DNA of 64,000 nucleotides, from positions 62,001 to 126,000 of the forward strand of contig JAECUM010001821.1 in assembly GCA_016617855.1 (NCBI GenBank), in the 5' to 3' direction. Position numbers and translations under genes: made by a program. This DNA is from Megalonaias nervosa. Lineage: Eukaryota; Mollusca; Bivalvia; Unionida; Unionidae. Shown piece after piece: positions 1 through 13,199 of the stretch (its first letter is position 1; every line of letters begins with the position of its first letter). The notes below the pieces were generated by a model. It made no database searches. It had not been told where the DNA came from and worked only from the letters and a program-made list of their open reading frames with translations.

Positions 1-413
1 GGTGGCGATGCCAACAGTTGCCATGTCATCAACAATTGCATTTGTGTTTAGGTCCTGTGTTGAAGTTTGAAAATCATATGCAATTTATCCTTGTCATTAG
101 TTGCTGTATTTAACTTTGTAATATATACATTTCATGTTGAGTTCATATATATGGAGTTCCTGTCTTGCCATTGCACATGCAGAGAGTTGTATCATCATAT
201 CATAACTGCTTTCACAGGTAAAACAGTGTGCTGTGAAACCCTTGTTGCTGTTAGTTGCCTTTCTTTGTTAGGCTTATTTTTCTTTGCAGAAGGGGTTGCT
301 TCATTTTAGATGTATCACTGGAAAACAAATTTTTCTTAGCACTAGGTCTCATTATATTAGGAAAATGCTTTAAAAATGTGGCATTTTTATTTATGCAATT
401 TTACTTTGAATAG
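1..413 (+). other. Intron-like sequence, no gene recognised
   Basis: The segment is AT-rich with short open stretches in all frames and no recognisable domain. An 80-codon open frame (67-309) has the composition of translated AT-rich intron. It precedes the zinc-finger exon at 414. Confidence 0.4.
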
Positions 414-644
414 GATGGGGAGTCAGTTGGGGACATTCTGGACCAGGAGGTTGTACAGCTTGGAACTTTCTTCAACCTTTATATCACGGTCATCAAGATT
501 TTTCCAACTTTAAGACTCCAAGTGGCAAGTTTTACTGTTACTGTTGTAATACAGCATGTGACACAGAGGCACAGTTTGGAAGGCATATCCACAGTGAAGG
601 TCACAGACAAAAGAATGCCATAAATGTGTTTGAGAGTGTTCAAG
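414..644 (+). CDS. Internal exon with U1/JAZ-type C2H2 zinc finger, host gene
   Basis: An open stretch of 231 nt is bounded by a pyrimidine-rich acceptor ending in AATAG (AG at 412-413) and a donor CAAG/GTTAGA (GT at 645-646). It starts with the last two bases of a codon and ends with one base. The encoded peptide is rich in Gly, Trp and His in its first half and then contains FYCYCCNTACDTEAQF followed by GRHIHSEGHRQ. This is C-x2-C-x12-H-x5-H, the spacing of U1/JAZ-type zinc fingers, which often bind double-stranded RNA or RNP targets. The opening of the next codon position runs into a stop just after the donor, which supports splicing. I do not recognise the parent gene. Surrounding sequence for 17 kb looks intronic. 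Confidence 0.6.
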
Positions 645-1310
645 GTTAGACTCTGAAAAGTAGAATCGGTTTTTTTTGTGTCCAGGGGATCAGTTGTTTT
701 GATGAGAACTCATTTGAAAATGATGAATGAAATTTTTTTCAGAGGCTGACCAAAAGAAGAGAAATTAGTTTTTCTTTTTTGTTTTAAAGTAATATGTAAA
801 TATATAAGTATATCATAAGAAACAAGCTGAAATTGCTGTAAAAAGTAGTGCTGAAACAACTAGTGATTTTGATAGTCACTCAGATAAAGTTGACAAGTTA
901 ATTAGATTCTTGGATTTTGTATTGTTAAAAATTACCCCCATCCCCACCCCCCTCAAAAAACCCATAATGTCGGGGTGAGCATACAGTCTCTGAAGTACAT
1001 GTGTAAAATATTTTCATTTAGTATCGAGTAATCAGTATCGAGTAATCAGCAACAAGAAAACACATGTCATATAATTGTTATCAAACTGTACAGAACAACA
1101 CTCATGGTGACATGAAAACATTGGATACTCTTAGGCACTGTAGAATGAGAAGGTTTCATAACTTCTTTGTATGTAACTGCAGCTGCAAGATTACATGCAG
1201 TCATAATAGTGCTGAAAGCTTTTCTGTAGAAATAAAAAAATAAAGCCCCTAGATGCAGAGCATTGTTTCCTGTTCATCTGTATTGTTGGCTAACTCCTGT
1301 TTGTACATTT
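645..1310. other. Intron-like, nothing specific seen
   Basis: AT-rich, CpG-poor sequence following the zinc-finger exon donor. No exon, repeat or RNA gene was recognised. Confidence 0.4.
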
Positions 1311-1624
1311 ACAACTTGAGATGACCCCTATATCTAATCCAGCTTGAGATGACCCCAGTTTCTAATTTAGCTTGAGATGACACCTATTTTGAATCAGCTT
1401 GAGATGACCCCTATTTTGAAACCAGCTTGATCTGACCCTATTTCAAATCCAGCTTGAGATGACCCCTATTTTGAATCCAAGTTGAGATGCCCTTATTTTG
1501 AATCCAGCTTGAGATGACCCCATTTCGTATCCAGCTTGAGATGACCCCTATTTTGATTCCAGCTTGAGATGACCGCTATTTCATATCCAGCTTGAGATGA
1601 CCCCTATTTTGAATCCAGCTGGTG
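1311..1624. repeat. Minisatellite, about 28-bp unit, about 11 copies
   Basis: The unit reads approximately AGCTTGAGATGACCCCTATT plus TTGAATCC and repeats head to tail with substitutions and 1-2 base indels. It lies in intron-like sequence and has no open frame of note. Confidence 0.9.
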
Positions 1625-2035
1625 TTGCCTATATTTTGGTTATTCTCAAGAGTATATTAATTATGTTCATATGCTTCTCTTTTACAACTGAAATGAGAGA
1701 TTGGATTTATCAATCACTGGGAAGATGTATACTAAAGCCCAGCTAATTAGTGAACTGAGTAAATGATATTTCTGTTGGTCATAGACCAGAAGAGTTTATG
1801 GGATGTCCTGTTTTCCGTTGTCCAACCATCCTTCTCATAGCACAAGTTTCAATCCTATCGAAACTACTCGGATGATTGCTGTGAAATTTTACGTGTACAC
1901 ATTCATTCCAAGGGCAGCTTGGTCCTAAATGAAATTAGGTCTTTGCTGCTCATCCTTAATGGAAAGTCATATCAAATTCCTGGAAATTTCTTTCTGACAG
2001 CAGCACATCAGTCCCTTCAAGGTTTCTTTGTTTTA

Positions 2036-2211
2036 TGTTTTAAATGCACTTTTAACACATTACTGGCTATATCATGTTGATAAAGTGGGAGCAAAGTGTG
2101 TTCTCAACGACACAATGAGGCAGCCAACTTTACCTGGCCTGGGTGGGTATAAAACCTGAGATTGCTAGATTGCAAGTCCGGCCTGCTTCCAGATCAGTTA
2201 CCATGGTTCCC
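2036..2211 (-). mobile_element. tRNA-derived SINE, family C, minus strand
   Basis: Read on the minus strand, the start resembles a tRNA 5' half (A-box-like, near 2200) and then a tRNA-like 3' half with a B-box-like segment, followed by a tail. The same arrangement, including the tail segment containing ATATCATG and a block resembling TGAGGCAGCC, recurs at 56085-56262. Two copies in one window support a dispersed family. The copy is diverged and its exact ends are uncertain. Confidence 0.5.
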
Positions 2212-3600
2212 TTTTAATAAGTGAAAAGGTCATTTTATGTTTAAACATGTAGATTGACCAAGACCAATGATACAAAACTGAAGGCAGGGTCCAGCTTCTG
2301 ATTTTTTGTAGTCGACAGTTGTGTCTCCAATCATTCATTGTTGACTAGCTGACTAGTTGTTTCAGCACTAGTAAAATTTGGACAGATTATACAATTTTAC
2401 AAGATCCAGATTGTAGCACTTTGTCATCAACATGTAATTATCAGGTAATAGATTTTATTTACTGTACTGTAAGTTACCTAGTCTAATAATTTCTGTATGT
2501 TTTTTCTCTGGATTTATTTTTCCTGTAATGAAGGAGATTCATGTTCTGTGTCCTTTCTAGGAAAACATTGTAAACATCTTAGCTGACAAATATCCAAACA
2601 CCTTAGACTACAGTCTTAAAACATGCAAATACCTATGTCTTCAGACATGCAAAACAAAAATGTCTACATACAGTTAAATTTCTGCATTGGCTCAGTCAAT
2701 GTGCTATAGATTTTACTGCTGCCCAGATCAGCTTTGATTGAATGCCGTTGTGTGTCCTTAGATAACATACTTTCCTTACAAGTTGTCTTTTTGTGTTGAT
2801 TTGCTGTTATAACCAGTCAGTCAGTTCATCAACAATCACAAATGAATGTCAGAAATAAAAACTTATGTTTCAAAAACTTTGCTGAGGATAAGGGAAGCTC
2901 GATAGATCCTGGAAGAAATATTCAGTTTCATCTTTGTAATGTCCATTTTGCATATAAATGTTTAGTAGCCAGGGGTTGAATGTCTGACAAGGTATTATCC
3001 ATTGAGAACGATAATGCAGGAAAATGTGTATAAATTTCTCATGGTTGATGTAAAATTTTATAGAAGCTAGAAATACATTCAGGTCTGTGTTTACAGCATG
3101 CCTTTGCATTGCTGATGACGTATGCTATAGTATATAATAGGAACTAAAGGTGAATTAGAGTAATCCCCCTTATGTTGATCATTTTTTGGGCCCAATCCTT
3201 CTTAATATCACAGTATTATCATGAAGTAATTTATCCATTTTAAAAGCAAATAGGGATGACTCAAATCTGTGTTTCTGTTGTTGTCTACAGTGCTGACCAT
3301 AAATAAATCCCCATAGTTAGTCAATCAGAACTCAAGAATTTATCATGTGATGTACAAATGGTACATTTTTCACCATCATATCTGGATCTGTGCTATGAAA
3401 TGGGGGTGTTGTGCACAAATATGGTGAATATATGGACAGGTCAACTGCACTTGTAGCATCCATTCACATTTTGTGAAATTGCATTGTTTATGTTATGTAA
3501 ATTGCATACTTTGTGTTCCATTGAGATCATACATTTTGAATTCACCTGTCTGTAATGTTGATTAAGCTTATGGTATAGTCTGCTTCCATCAAGCCTCATC
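2212..3600. other. Intron-like, nothing specific seen
   Basis: AT-rich, CpG-poor sequence. The one 79-codon minus open frame (2870-3109) shows no domain and is taken as chance. Confidence 0.4.
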
Positions 3601-4330
3601 CATCACCCATTATGTGTCGTCTAGCATGCATCCATTAAATCTGATATTTTCAACATCTGCAGAACCACAGCAGAAGTTTGAGAAATTTCACAGGCAGCAT
3701 TGTGACATTCTGTTCTCACTAATTCGAACAAATAATTCCGATATGTCATTAAATATGGCCTGCCTTTTCTAAAACAAAAAGAAACTTTATATCTTGAATT
3801 TTTCTTGCTCAACAGAATTTGATTAGATTTGATTGAAAACACCCTTACACAAAGGGTTTTGAAGTTTGCATGAATAGTGTTGATCTGCCATCAAATATGG
3901 CTGCCAGTACTAAAAGAATAAAAATTGTTAAATGCATTCTCAACAACCCCTCAGCCAATTTTGACCAAATTTTGTATGATCCTGGCATGAAGGGCTTTCA
4001 AATTTCTATGTTTGATTTCAGTCCATCAAATATGACTCGTTACTAAAAACAGAAAAGCTTTTGCTCATTTGCTCATAAAAATGTGAACAGATTTGACAAG
4101 TGATCTTCATGTGAATGGCTTGCAGGTTGGTACAAATAATGTCTGGCATCAGATATGGCCATTTTTACTAAAAATAGAATAATATTTAAGCAACCTTTTA
4201 TAAAAACCATCTGAACATAATTTGACTAAATTTGAAAGTACACTTTCAGCATGAAAGCTTTCAGTTTGTTATAAATGATGCTGATCATGGATTAAATATG
4301 GCTGCTGTTACAAAAGAAAAGTAGAAAAAC
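3600..4330. repeat. Long-period satellite A, about 145-bp units
   Basis: About five diverged units share the blocks CATCAAATATGGCTGCC, TACTAAAAATAGAAAAA, AATTTGACCAAATTTG and GGCATGAAGG. The same blocks recur at 10170-11180, so this is a dispersed tandem family rather than a local duplication. Confidence 0.7.
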
Positions 4331-4587
4331 CTTGAAATGTCTTGGGGTGCATTTTGGATTGTGGACAAAGCAAACTGTATTTGATTTGATAGAACAATGT
4401 GTCTTGCCGTTAAAATGGATCTTGATTGTTCCAGTCTTAAAGACAGTTGTATTCACTTGTTTTCGGTCTTATGAAAGAAGACTCTCCATGATTTATGTAT
4501 TGTGTTTCAGGACTTACTGTATTTGATAGAAATTACTTTTGTGTATGTGAAATTTAAATAACAGCCCAGTTAGAGAAAGTGTGCTCC

Positions 4588-4589
4588 CA

Positions 4590-4649
<60 letters not shown>

Positions 4650-4650
4650 T
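4588..4650. repeat. Compound microsatellite (GT)n(AT)n(TGTA)n
   Basis: Perfect short-period tract moving from GT to AT to ATGT repeats; same GT-then-AT order as at 7422 and 61733. Confidence 0.95.
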
Positions 4651-5096
4651 GTTCAGAATAAACTAGCATGTCCATCTTCAATGTCCAATTAGTGTATGTG
4701 ACTTTAATATCTGCGTCATTTTGTTTTTATGATTTTTGTGAATTCTGCCGATTTCTAATACAGTTTACTAACTTCAAGTATGACTATGCTGCTGTTGAAT
4801 ATGGAACATATTTTTTGCAGATTTTAGTGTTCTTTCTAAACTTAAATAACTTTGCTTATAAAATGTTTATTGTATGTAAAGCTGATGTTTTGGACCCCTT
4901 TATCAGGAATGGCATATTTGAGGAACACATAGCCCACATCCAGGTTTGTTTGAGTGCACAACTGGACATGTAGGGATTTTTTTTTATGCCTCCACTACTT
5001 GCAGCAGGGGTGTCTTGGTTTGGGTTCTGTCTGTACATCCATCTCAAGAGAGGTGTGTAAGAACCACTCACTAAAGATAAATGAAATTTGGCAGGC

Positions 5097-5099
<3 letters not shown>

Positions 5100-5182
<83 letters not shown>
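5100..5182. repeat. (AT)n microsatellite, about 83 bp
   Basis: Uninterrupted AT dinucleotides. A long minus open frame across it (Tyr-Ile repeats) is produced by the repeat and is not a gene. Confidence 0.95.
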
Positions 5183-5185
<3 letters not shown>

Positions 5186-5189
5186 TATT

Positions 5190-7416
5190 GATGTGTATTG
5201 ATAGCGTGTGTGAATGGCCCGATTAGATTGCATCAGTTTTGCAATATTTTTTTAAAGCAAAATTGGATTTTTTTTTTCAGTTGTGACATCTTTAATAAAA
5301 TTCTTGTTAGCATGTGTAAGCAGAAACCACTTGAGGTAGACAAATCAGATTGGTAGGAATATTTGTATTTAAATGTAGATCTGATTTGACTTTTAGGTTA
5401 TTATAGCAATTTTTATGTTTTGCACATTTTTTAAACTTTCAGGATGAAAAAAGCCTTAGTGTGATTTGAGATGCATTAGTAGATGACCTGATTGAACTCA
5501 TGTGATTTTAGCCATTTAAAATTTTTTTCTCCAGTTTTGAATTTTTTGACCTTTTGGTATACAGTGGGGGCATTTGTGTTTTACAAACACATTTTGTTTT
5601 CGTCAAATTTGACATACTCTGGTTTAAATCTTGCAATGGAAAGTTTGTCCGATTTATCATTAGAAAAAAATGATTTATCACTTTATCACTAGATGGTTAA
5701 TCCAGGGGATTGATAATCCATATCATCTTTCTTCTGTGTGGCTTAGCAATTGTTGACCACGAAATTGAGATTATGCGATCTCTTTATTAATTTTTTTGTT
5801 GGAAAATTATGAATGTTCAACTGAAATTTAATATGCATCAAGGATTGAAATATTGTCACAATATCTTTAATTCTGCTGAAAATGGTCTCATTTTCATATT
5901 GGAAAATTTGAGGAATTCCTCAACTCTTTCATCAAGAACAAAATCTATATGTTAGGCCTTAATCACACATCAGCACAAGACAGGCTATATGGTACCGATT
6001 ATAAGTTACATCTAACAGTGGAAAGACTTAAAGTTTACTATGTTAAAACTTGTTTTTTTTTTTTTGCTTTCTGCTGTTTCTGCTGCTGATAAATATAACA
6101 TTGTCAGAAGTAAATCTGAAAGAATAATGTAAAATTTCAATTTTAGGAGAAATTTAGAAAAGTGGCCAACCATCTTTACAGCTTCATGCATGTATGTCAT
6201 TGGTATTGTTTGTAAAATAAAATACTGAGTTCGAAGCATATCTTTTATTTGTACAGTGAAATCTATTCTGGTTGTTTACTCTATGTCAGAAGTCTGAAAG
6301 GGCTGCAGCTACATTGTAATAGATGATGGAAATGCCAATGTCATATTATTTGTTGTGGTTTAGTTTGACTTACAAATGATTGTGTGTACTATTTAGTGTT
6401 ATTTACAATACATCCTTCATTGATTAGTTAATGGAAAAACAATGCAGTATCTTAACAAGTACTTTATATACAGTCTTGCTTGTCTCTAGCTTCAGTTAGA
6501 TTTGTTCTGATGGTGCATCTGGAAGTTTTGCACATGCTGCACAGTAGAATTCAACATTTAGGATGACTCTGTTTGATGCATGTTTGTAAAAATAATACAT
6601 TATCTTCAGATTTTGAAATGTAATCATTGATTTCATGTAATAACAATTAGTACATGTATCGTACGTCATGTAATGACTGGCATTATGAAATGTCTTTTAC
6701 TTTATTTAGACATCCAGTCTTTACTTTGTGCAGTTGTACAATTTTTCTTTTTTTCCTCTCCTTTGTATTGCTGTATTTATATGCATTGTTTGTTTTTTTT
6801 TTCTTTTTTTTTTCTAGCTAAATCCATCAAAATGTCCAACATCCAGCATCATCCTCTGTTCAGTATTTTGTCTCCTCTAGATATCCACACTTCCAGGTTT
6901 TGTTTAGGATTTGTCCAGATTTGGGAAGACGGCATAAAATCTTAACATCTTTATGTTTGGATTTATTCAATTTTGCATTTTACAATGAAGGAAAAAAATA
7001 TTGATTTGTGTACATACTCAGAATGTATCAGTATGATTTAGAGGGATTAGTATTGTATTCAAAAATAAAAAAACTGCAGTCAGCTCTCATTAAAACATCA
7101 AGTTGGAAGAGTGAGAAAGAAATCTGTGCTTTATATCAAATATTATCAAAATTATTTTTAAATTTAATATTTTCCTACATTTAGAACTCATTTGTTTGGT
7201 GGTAGGGGTTGGAGAAATAAAATGTTTACATACTCTCTTCTAAAATAATCCCATTAAATACAAATCCATAGAGTTACTATGGTGTTGTAAAGAAAAATAT
7301 ATGGAAGGAAATATTCATGTTAATGGAAATGACTGTTAGAAAAGAAATGGAAGCTGAATATTTTTTGGTTAGAAAGATCAAATTTACCTTTAGACACATG
7401 TTGTCCCATACATTAT

Positions 7417-7420
<4 letters not shown>
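5190..7420. other. Intron-like, nothing specific seen
   Basis: AT-rich sequence with poly-T runs and no supported exon. Short open frames here have low-complexity or AT-driven composition. Confidence 0.4.
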
Positions 7421-7421
<1 letters not shown>

Positions 7422-7451
<30 letters not shown>

Positions 7452-7499
7452 ATAGTGTGTGTGTGTATGTATATATATAAATATATATATATATATATA
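7422..7499. repeat. Compound microsatellite (GT)n(AT)n
   Basis: GT repeats broken once by TTATA, then AT repeats ending at 7499. Confidence 0.95.
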
Positions 7500-8212
7500 G
7501 ATGGTAGAGTTTAATAACCCCCTTGCACAATAATGGATATATAGTGCCAACTAGAAGTAAATCTGAAATGCAAAAATCAAGAACCACACAAAAACTCTAG
7601 AGCAATAAACCCTTTCACATGAATGTCTATATTAAGTACAACATGATAAAAAGATAAAGGTAATACACGTAAAATCCTTAAAACACTGATATTTTCCATT
7701 GTATTTTGAATATTCTATTGTAATGAATGTTAGTTTAATGAGAGTTGACTGTAACTTTATTAGTTGGTGAAATCAGTGCTAAGTGGTGTGCTTTGCATAG
7801 TTTGTAACAAGTTGTGTTTTTATCTATACAGACAAACATGCTTATCAGTGTAGGAAAACATTTTTGTTTATTGTCACTGTTTGGGAATTTTCTGTATTAA
7901 ACATTATGTCCCTCAAAATGAATTGTCCATTTTGCTTTGTTCTTAGACACTTCCAGAAAGTAAATGTTGCCCTTACATTTCATGTACAGCTTTTTCTTGC
8001 TATGTTCATGCTATCAAGTGTGTTTGTATACAAATTGAGATTGCCATGAATAAGCATGGTGGAAAATTATTGTAGTCAGTGATCTCTTTCTATTTGAATC
8101 CTTTTTTGTTAACTGATTTTCAGAGATAGGCTGCTGAATTTTGACTGAGATTGCAACATCAGTTGGTTACAGCAGAGGTCCTTATCTTGCCTTTGAATTT
8201 GGCACAGTATCA

Positions 8213-8436
8213 CTTTATTAGCAGTGACAGCATCATTAGTACTTTCAGCAGTGATGGCATCATTGGCACTGTTAGCTTTGACAGCATCACTGGCACTGTC
8301 AGCAGTGACAGCATCACTGGCACTGTCAGCAGTGACAGCATCATTGGCACTGTCAGCTGTGACAGCATCATTGGCATGTCAGCAGTGACGGCATCATTTG
8401 CACTGTCAGCAGTGACAACATCATTGGCACTGTCGG
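8213..8436. repeat. Minisatellite, 24-bp unit, about 9 copies
   Basis: Unit close to AGTGACAGCATCATTGGCAC plus TGTC, with substitutions between copies. Because the period is a multiple of three, one + frame stays open across it (8151-8492, repeats of DSIIGTVS). I regard that frame as a by-product: it has no upstream or downstream exon support. Confidence 0.85.
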
Positions 8437-8445
8437 TAGTTTTAA

Positions 8446-8632
8446 GAGGCGCTTTGTTGGCTCAGAGGTTACATTGTTGGACTTCTCATTGAAAGAGTGC
8501 AGGTGAATCCTACCTTTGGATCAGCTGAGATTATCAGCCAGTGGTGTGTCCTTGGGTGAGATATTTTACTGCAAAAGCCTTGGCACATAATAACCTACTT
8601 GTGTTGCTGTGCCATAAAACACTTAATTGAAC
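8446..8632 (+). mobile_element. tRNA-derived SINE, family B, + strand
   Basis: A tRNA-like head with an A-box-like TTGGCTCAGAGG (8457-8468) and a degraded B-box region is followed by a tail containing GGTGTGTCCTTGGG, AATAACCTAC and TGTGCCATAAA. The same tail follows a clearer tRNA-like head at 24545-24735. It lies immediately after the 24-bp minisatellite. Confidence 0.55.
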
Positions 8633-8639
8633 CAAACAA

Positions 8640-10165
8640 AACAGTTCAAAGATTCTGTATGAAATACTGTTAGAAAGTAATTATAGATGCAGTTTCTCAA
8701 ACATGAAATAACTACAAACTTGTGATTATTAAAGATTTCCTGATAATGTACTCAATATGTGATCAATATTTGAAGCACGCAACAAAATGACTCTCTTTAC
8801 TTAATGAAGTTTAGAAAGTTTTAACTAACCTTCAAAGACTGATCATTTGGTTTTGCCATAATACCATGATTCTTTTTGCGTTTTGTAATATGGTGGATTA
8901 TGCAACTATAGCCTTTATCGTATTCCAACTTTCACTCTTGAATATGTCGTTCAGGGAGTTACATGTAATGTAACTTTTGTCAGTTCACAAATTTCATTTT
9001 GGTTGTCAGAATTTTTAATATAATCTGGATGGTACTAACATAAAATATTAAGCTGTACATCTAATGTAAGAGCTCCACTGGAATCGTGTTTTATTTATTC
9101 ATCCATCTTTATGTCTGTCCATACTTTAAAAAAAACGTGTTAGGAACTATTGAGTAATTGGTTAATAACACAAACCCTTGATTATCAAACTTTGTGATTA
9201 TCACACTCATTAAAGAATATAAAAATGATTCTGTTAATTAAGAGTGATGATAAAACATTAATGGGAACATTTAAGGCTATTTAGAAAATACAGACAAGTC
9301 ATGACACTTTTCAATGAAAACAGACATTTCTTTTTGTAGATATTAAGTTTTAAAATATATTTGATTGTGATTTGACCTCTGTTGTACTTTTCTTTAACTA
9401 TAGCTGGAAACATTTGCTAAATTTGAAGATGTTATGTTGCATTTTTCTTGTAAATTAAAATCAACTGATAAATTATGCATAGAATCTATAAATGCCTCGA
9501 CTCCCACACGTTATATCAAATATTACTTGACTCTGCAGGAAGTGATTGCATCTGATATTCACATGCAGCTGGTTTTTCAGAAATAACCGAAGGAAAGTGA
9601 TAACATGTCATATAATGTGCTTAGGTTTATAAAACTTGATACGTTGAAAAGAGAGATGTCGGTTTTCAGTTGAGAACTTGGTTTTGCCTACATTCATGAT
9701 CCTTTTCTGCAGTCTGAAAGGCCTTGTATAACAAAATTATTGACATAGCACTGCACTATTCATGTGGCAAGTAATAGTGCAAGATGTACAGTTAATTTAT
9801 ATTAGCAATGATACAAAAGCATTTGGGTAATTGGATCCATGACAATACATACATTGTAAGAGGGTAATGTTATACTGATGGGTGTTACATTGAGTGAAAC
9901 TGAAATGTTCAGGGAAATGATGATGGCTTTGGATTCAGCAAAATTTAGATGTGCAGGGTTTTACTATATGACATTTCCTATGAGGTTGCTCTTTCAACAA
10001 TTTGTACTAGTTGCCTTCGTGTCTATTGTCGCCCTAGCACATAGAGATACATTGGTATAATTTTTATAGTGGCAGCAGTCTCACTGTGTTCAGAATATTA
10101 ACTCACTTGGCCATAAGGTAAGGTGAGCATGTGTTCCATTGTACGTCAACATTTGCTATTTTAAA
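8640..10165. other. Intron-like, nothing specific seen
   Basis: No convincing exon. A CpG-bearing segment near 9485-9570 can be read as a short terminal exon but has a weak acceptor, so it is not called. Confidence 0.35.
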
Positions 10166-10169
10166 CTTC

Positions 10170-11180
10170 TCAAAACCCACTGACACAACTTGGAAGACAG
10201 CATCCTTACATATAGGCCTTTCAGATTTGTGCCAGTGAACTCAGGTTAATCAGATGTGGCTGTCATTACTAAAAATAAAAACTTAGGTGGCTTCTTAACA
10301 GCTAAAGAACAGAATTTGACAGAAAGCCTGCTGGCATAAAGGTGTTTCAGAACTTTTTTTTAATAAATTGTGCCAATCTGCCATCAGATATAACCACAGT
10401 CGCTAAATTAAAAAAAAAAAAAAAGATTATGACTTCTCAGAAGTCACTAACTTTGACCAGAATGTAACAAGCATACTGGAATGAAGGTCATTCAGTTTTG
10501 TACAAATGAGGCTGATTCATCGTCAAATATGGCCACTGTTTCTAAAATAGAAATTTCTTCAAGGAACTTCTCAAAAATAGCTAAGAGAATTTGGCATCAC
10601 AACCTCAGATTTATACAAATTATACCAATCTGCCATCAAATGTGGGTGCTGATACTAAGACAAGAAACTTTGCCCTTGCATTTAATGTACAACTTTTTCT
10701 ATTTCTTTCTGTCAATTGATTTTGTATACAAAATTTGTACAGATGATTCTGCTCTGCCTTCATATGTTCCTGCTGTTACTCAAAAAACCTTAAAATCACT
10801 TTTCAGCACTTGACAGAACTTGATTCAGTTTGACAGCATTCTGGTGTGAAGGTCTTGAAATCTATACATGATACTGATCTTCCATCAGATGTGGCCACAG
10901 TTGCTAAAATTTGGAAAACTTGCAAACAATTTCATTTCAAAACAGCAGGACAGAATTAGACCAATCTTGACAGAAAACATTTTTTTTTAATGGCTTTTTA
11001 AATTGGGACAGTTGATATTGTTACTGCTAAAAATATATAACTTGAAACCTTTTCTCAAAACTGCTAAACATAATTCGACCAAATTTGATAGCATCCTGGC
11101 ATTAAAGCTTTTCAGAATCATATAAACAATGTTAATCTCATCAAGTATAATGGCTGCTTTTACTAAAAACTAGACAAACC
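10170..11180. repeat. Long-period satellite A, second array
   Basis: Seven or so diverged units of about 140-150 bp share blocks with the array at 3600-4330: CCATCAAATATGGCC, ACTAAAAAT, AATTTGACC, GACAGCATCCTGGC and AAGGTCTTTCAG. Poly-A interruptions occur at 10408-10424. Confidence 0.7.
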
Positions 11181-11481
11181 TATAAACATCAACAAGCAAC
11201 TTTCTTTACCAGATATCTTGGCCAGCTTTCCTTGCATCGATTTTTAGGTACGTGTCAGGTGGGTGGACAATCTCAAGTCCACTTGGGCCACTTATTATGT
11301 TCAAATTTTCAAAATCCACATATCTTGTAGCACCTATAGCAGACACAATCTTTGTATTTATAAAAGGTGTATCTTGGATGTCTACCTCATATCTGTCCAA
11401 CTTAATTATCCTATATTTTTCTTCTTGAGAAATTCTTGTAAGCATCTGTTAATGATTGTATGTATGTTTGGGTTCATACAC

Positions 11482-11600
11482 CCTGTATATACTCACTTAT
11501 AAGTTGAGTCCAACTCCACACTCCCAGATCTTGCATCACATAATGTGCATGCAGATCTGGGTCTATGCAGTTAGAAGTAATTGGCAAGTATAGATGGCAA
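11482..11600. mobile_element. Palindromic MITE, truncated copy
   Basis: Starts with CTGTATATACTCACTTATAA then AGTTGAGTCCAAC and contains AGATCTGGGTCTATGCAG, both matching the full-length copies at 51405, 52049 and 62620. The right half is missing or unrecognisable. Confidence 0.6.
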
Positions 11601-11719
11601 AAGTGCATGCACAAAGAATGAGCAAATTCTTGTTAATACTTCAGGTACCCTGTCCATGTGAGATTATAGTACAACCCAACATCTCTCAGTAAATTGTGCA
11701 TCAGTCATTATTTGCCAAT

Positions 11720-13190
11720 CAGCATTTACGATTTTTTTATTTGACTGCTACAAGGTAGAGCATGTTTTGTTATGATGTTCTGGGTCAAGCCATCTGTCTG
11801 CCTATCACTAATTTCATTTCTGTATGATAACCAGAGTTGTTCAGAGTTACCAAACTTGGTGGATGGCTTGCACTTGGAATTAGTAAGAATCATATCAGCA
11901 TTGGGGGGGGGGGTAAGAAATGTTAAGATCAAGGTCAATTAAATTGAAAGAAGAAAAATGGTTTCTGCACAATAGCTCAAGTTTTCCATAATCCAAAGTT
12001 ACCAGATGTTGTGGATGGCATGCACATGGGGTAAGGAATCATTTTGAGGGTCAAAGATCAAGGGCACAGAATGAAAAAATAATAGTTTTCACACAGTAAC
12101 TCAAGTTCTCAACAATTACCAAACTTTGTGAATGGCTTGCACTTGGGTTAAGGAAGACCCCTGTAGATTTAGGGATCAAAAGATTAAGGGTCAAGACCCA
12201 CTGTGACTGAAAGCAAAAAATGGTTTCTGCACAATAGCATGAATTCTCCACAATTGACAGTTACAGGACTTTGTACATGGAATATGCTTGGGATAAGAAA
12301 GAACTTGAATGATTTTAAGGTCAGAGGTTAAGGTTACTGACTGAAAGAGGAGGTCATGGTCTCTGATTAAAAGCAGAAAAATGGATTCTGCACAATAAAT
12401 GGAGTTATCCAACAGCTACAGCTTTTAACTTGGTGGATGGCTTGTATGGAAGAACCCTTTCAGTGTTTGGGACCAAAGGTCATGGTCACTGGTTTTAAAA
12501 AATAAAGTTTTTTCCACATGGTAACTTGAGTTCTTCACAGTCTCTAGTTACAGACCTTTGTAGATGGCCTGCACCTGCACTTAGGGTAAGGGAGAAAGCC
12601 TATTGATTTGGAAATAAAAATTTCAAAGGTCAGGGTCACTGTGATGGTTTGTGTAGGACTGTGTTTGTTCTTCATCACAATCCTGGACCAGAGTTGATAG
12701 TTGGCTTGTACTTGGGGTAAGGGAGGAAACCTTTTAATTTTTGGTTCATATGTCCAAAGGTCAACATGATTTTGAAAGAAGTACATTGGTGTCAGTACAG
12801 AAATTTCAGTTCTCAACCAAAACCCTCACTAAAGTTTGTGGATCACTTAAATAAGAAAGAATTCTATTTGGTTTTAAAAAGTTAAATTTTGTGGTCACTG
12901 TGACAAAGAAAAAGAATAATTTTTGCATAATAACTTGATTTCTAGCAGATGTACCTTGACCTAAGTTTGTGGAGAGCTTGTACTCAAAAGGGGTCAAGAG
13001 ATCAAAAGTCATGATCATTAATACTAAAAGAAAAATTGGTTTTGCTGAGTAACTTTCATTGTAGTATCAGTTCCTTGACCAAACTTTGTGAATGGCTTTG
13101 CATTTGGATTTATAAAGAAACTTATAAATTCTGGGCTCTAAAAATTTAATGTTATGGTCATGGTAGTCTGATAAATAAATAATGGTTTTT
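11720..13190. repeat. Long-period satellite B, about 150-160-bp units
   Basis: Units share AAGGTCA, GGTCACTGTGAC, GAAAAATGGTTTCTGCACA, ATAACTCAAGTT, CCAAACTTTGTGGATGG and CTTGCACTTGGG. A related array in opposite orientation lies at 47640-48420. Several minus open frames here (11726-13018) follow the repeat period and are not genes. Confidence 0.75.
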
Positions 13191-13199
13191 GCACATTAA

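Noticed and set aside
1311..1624. CRISPR-like array
   Set aside because: Repeats are contiguous and imperfect with no unique spacers; a minisatellite in an animal genome.
4856..5233. 125-codon minus frame
   Set aside because: Most of it is Tyr-Ile from an AT microsatellite; no domain or splice support.
8151..8492. 113-codon + frame with DSIIGTVS repeats
   Set aside because: Produced by a 24-bp minisatellite whose period is a multiple of three, running into a SINE.
9478..9562. Possible short terminal exon on the + strand
   Set aside because: Weak acceptor and no phase or homology support; kept out of the gene list.
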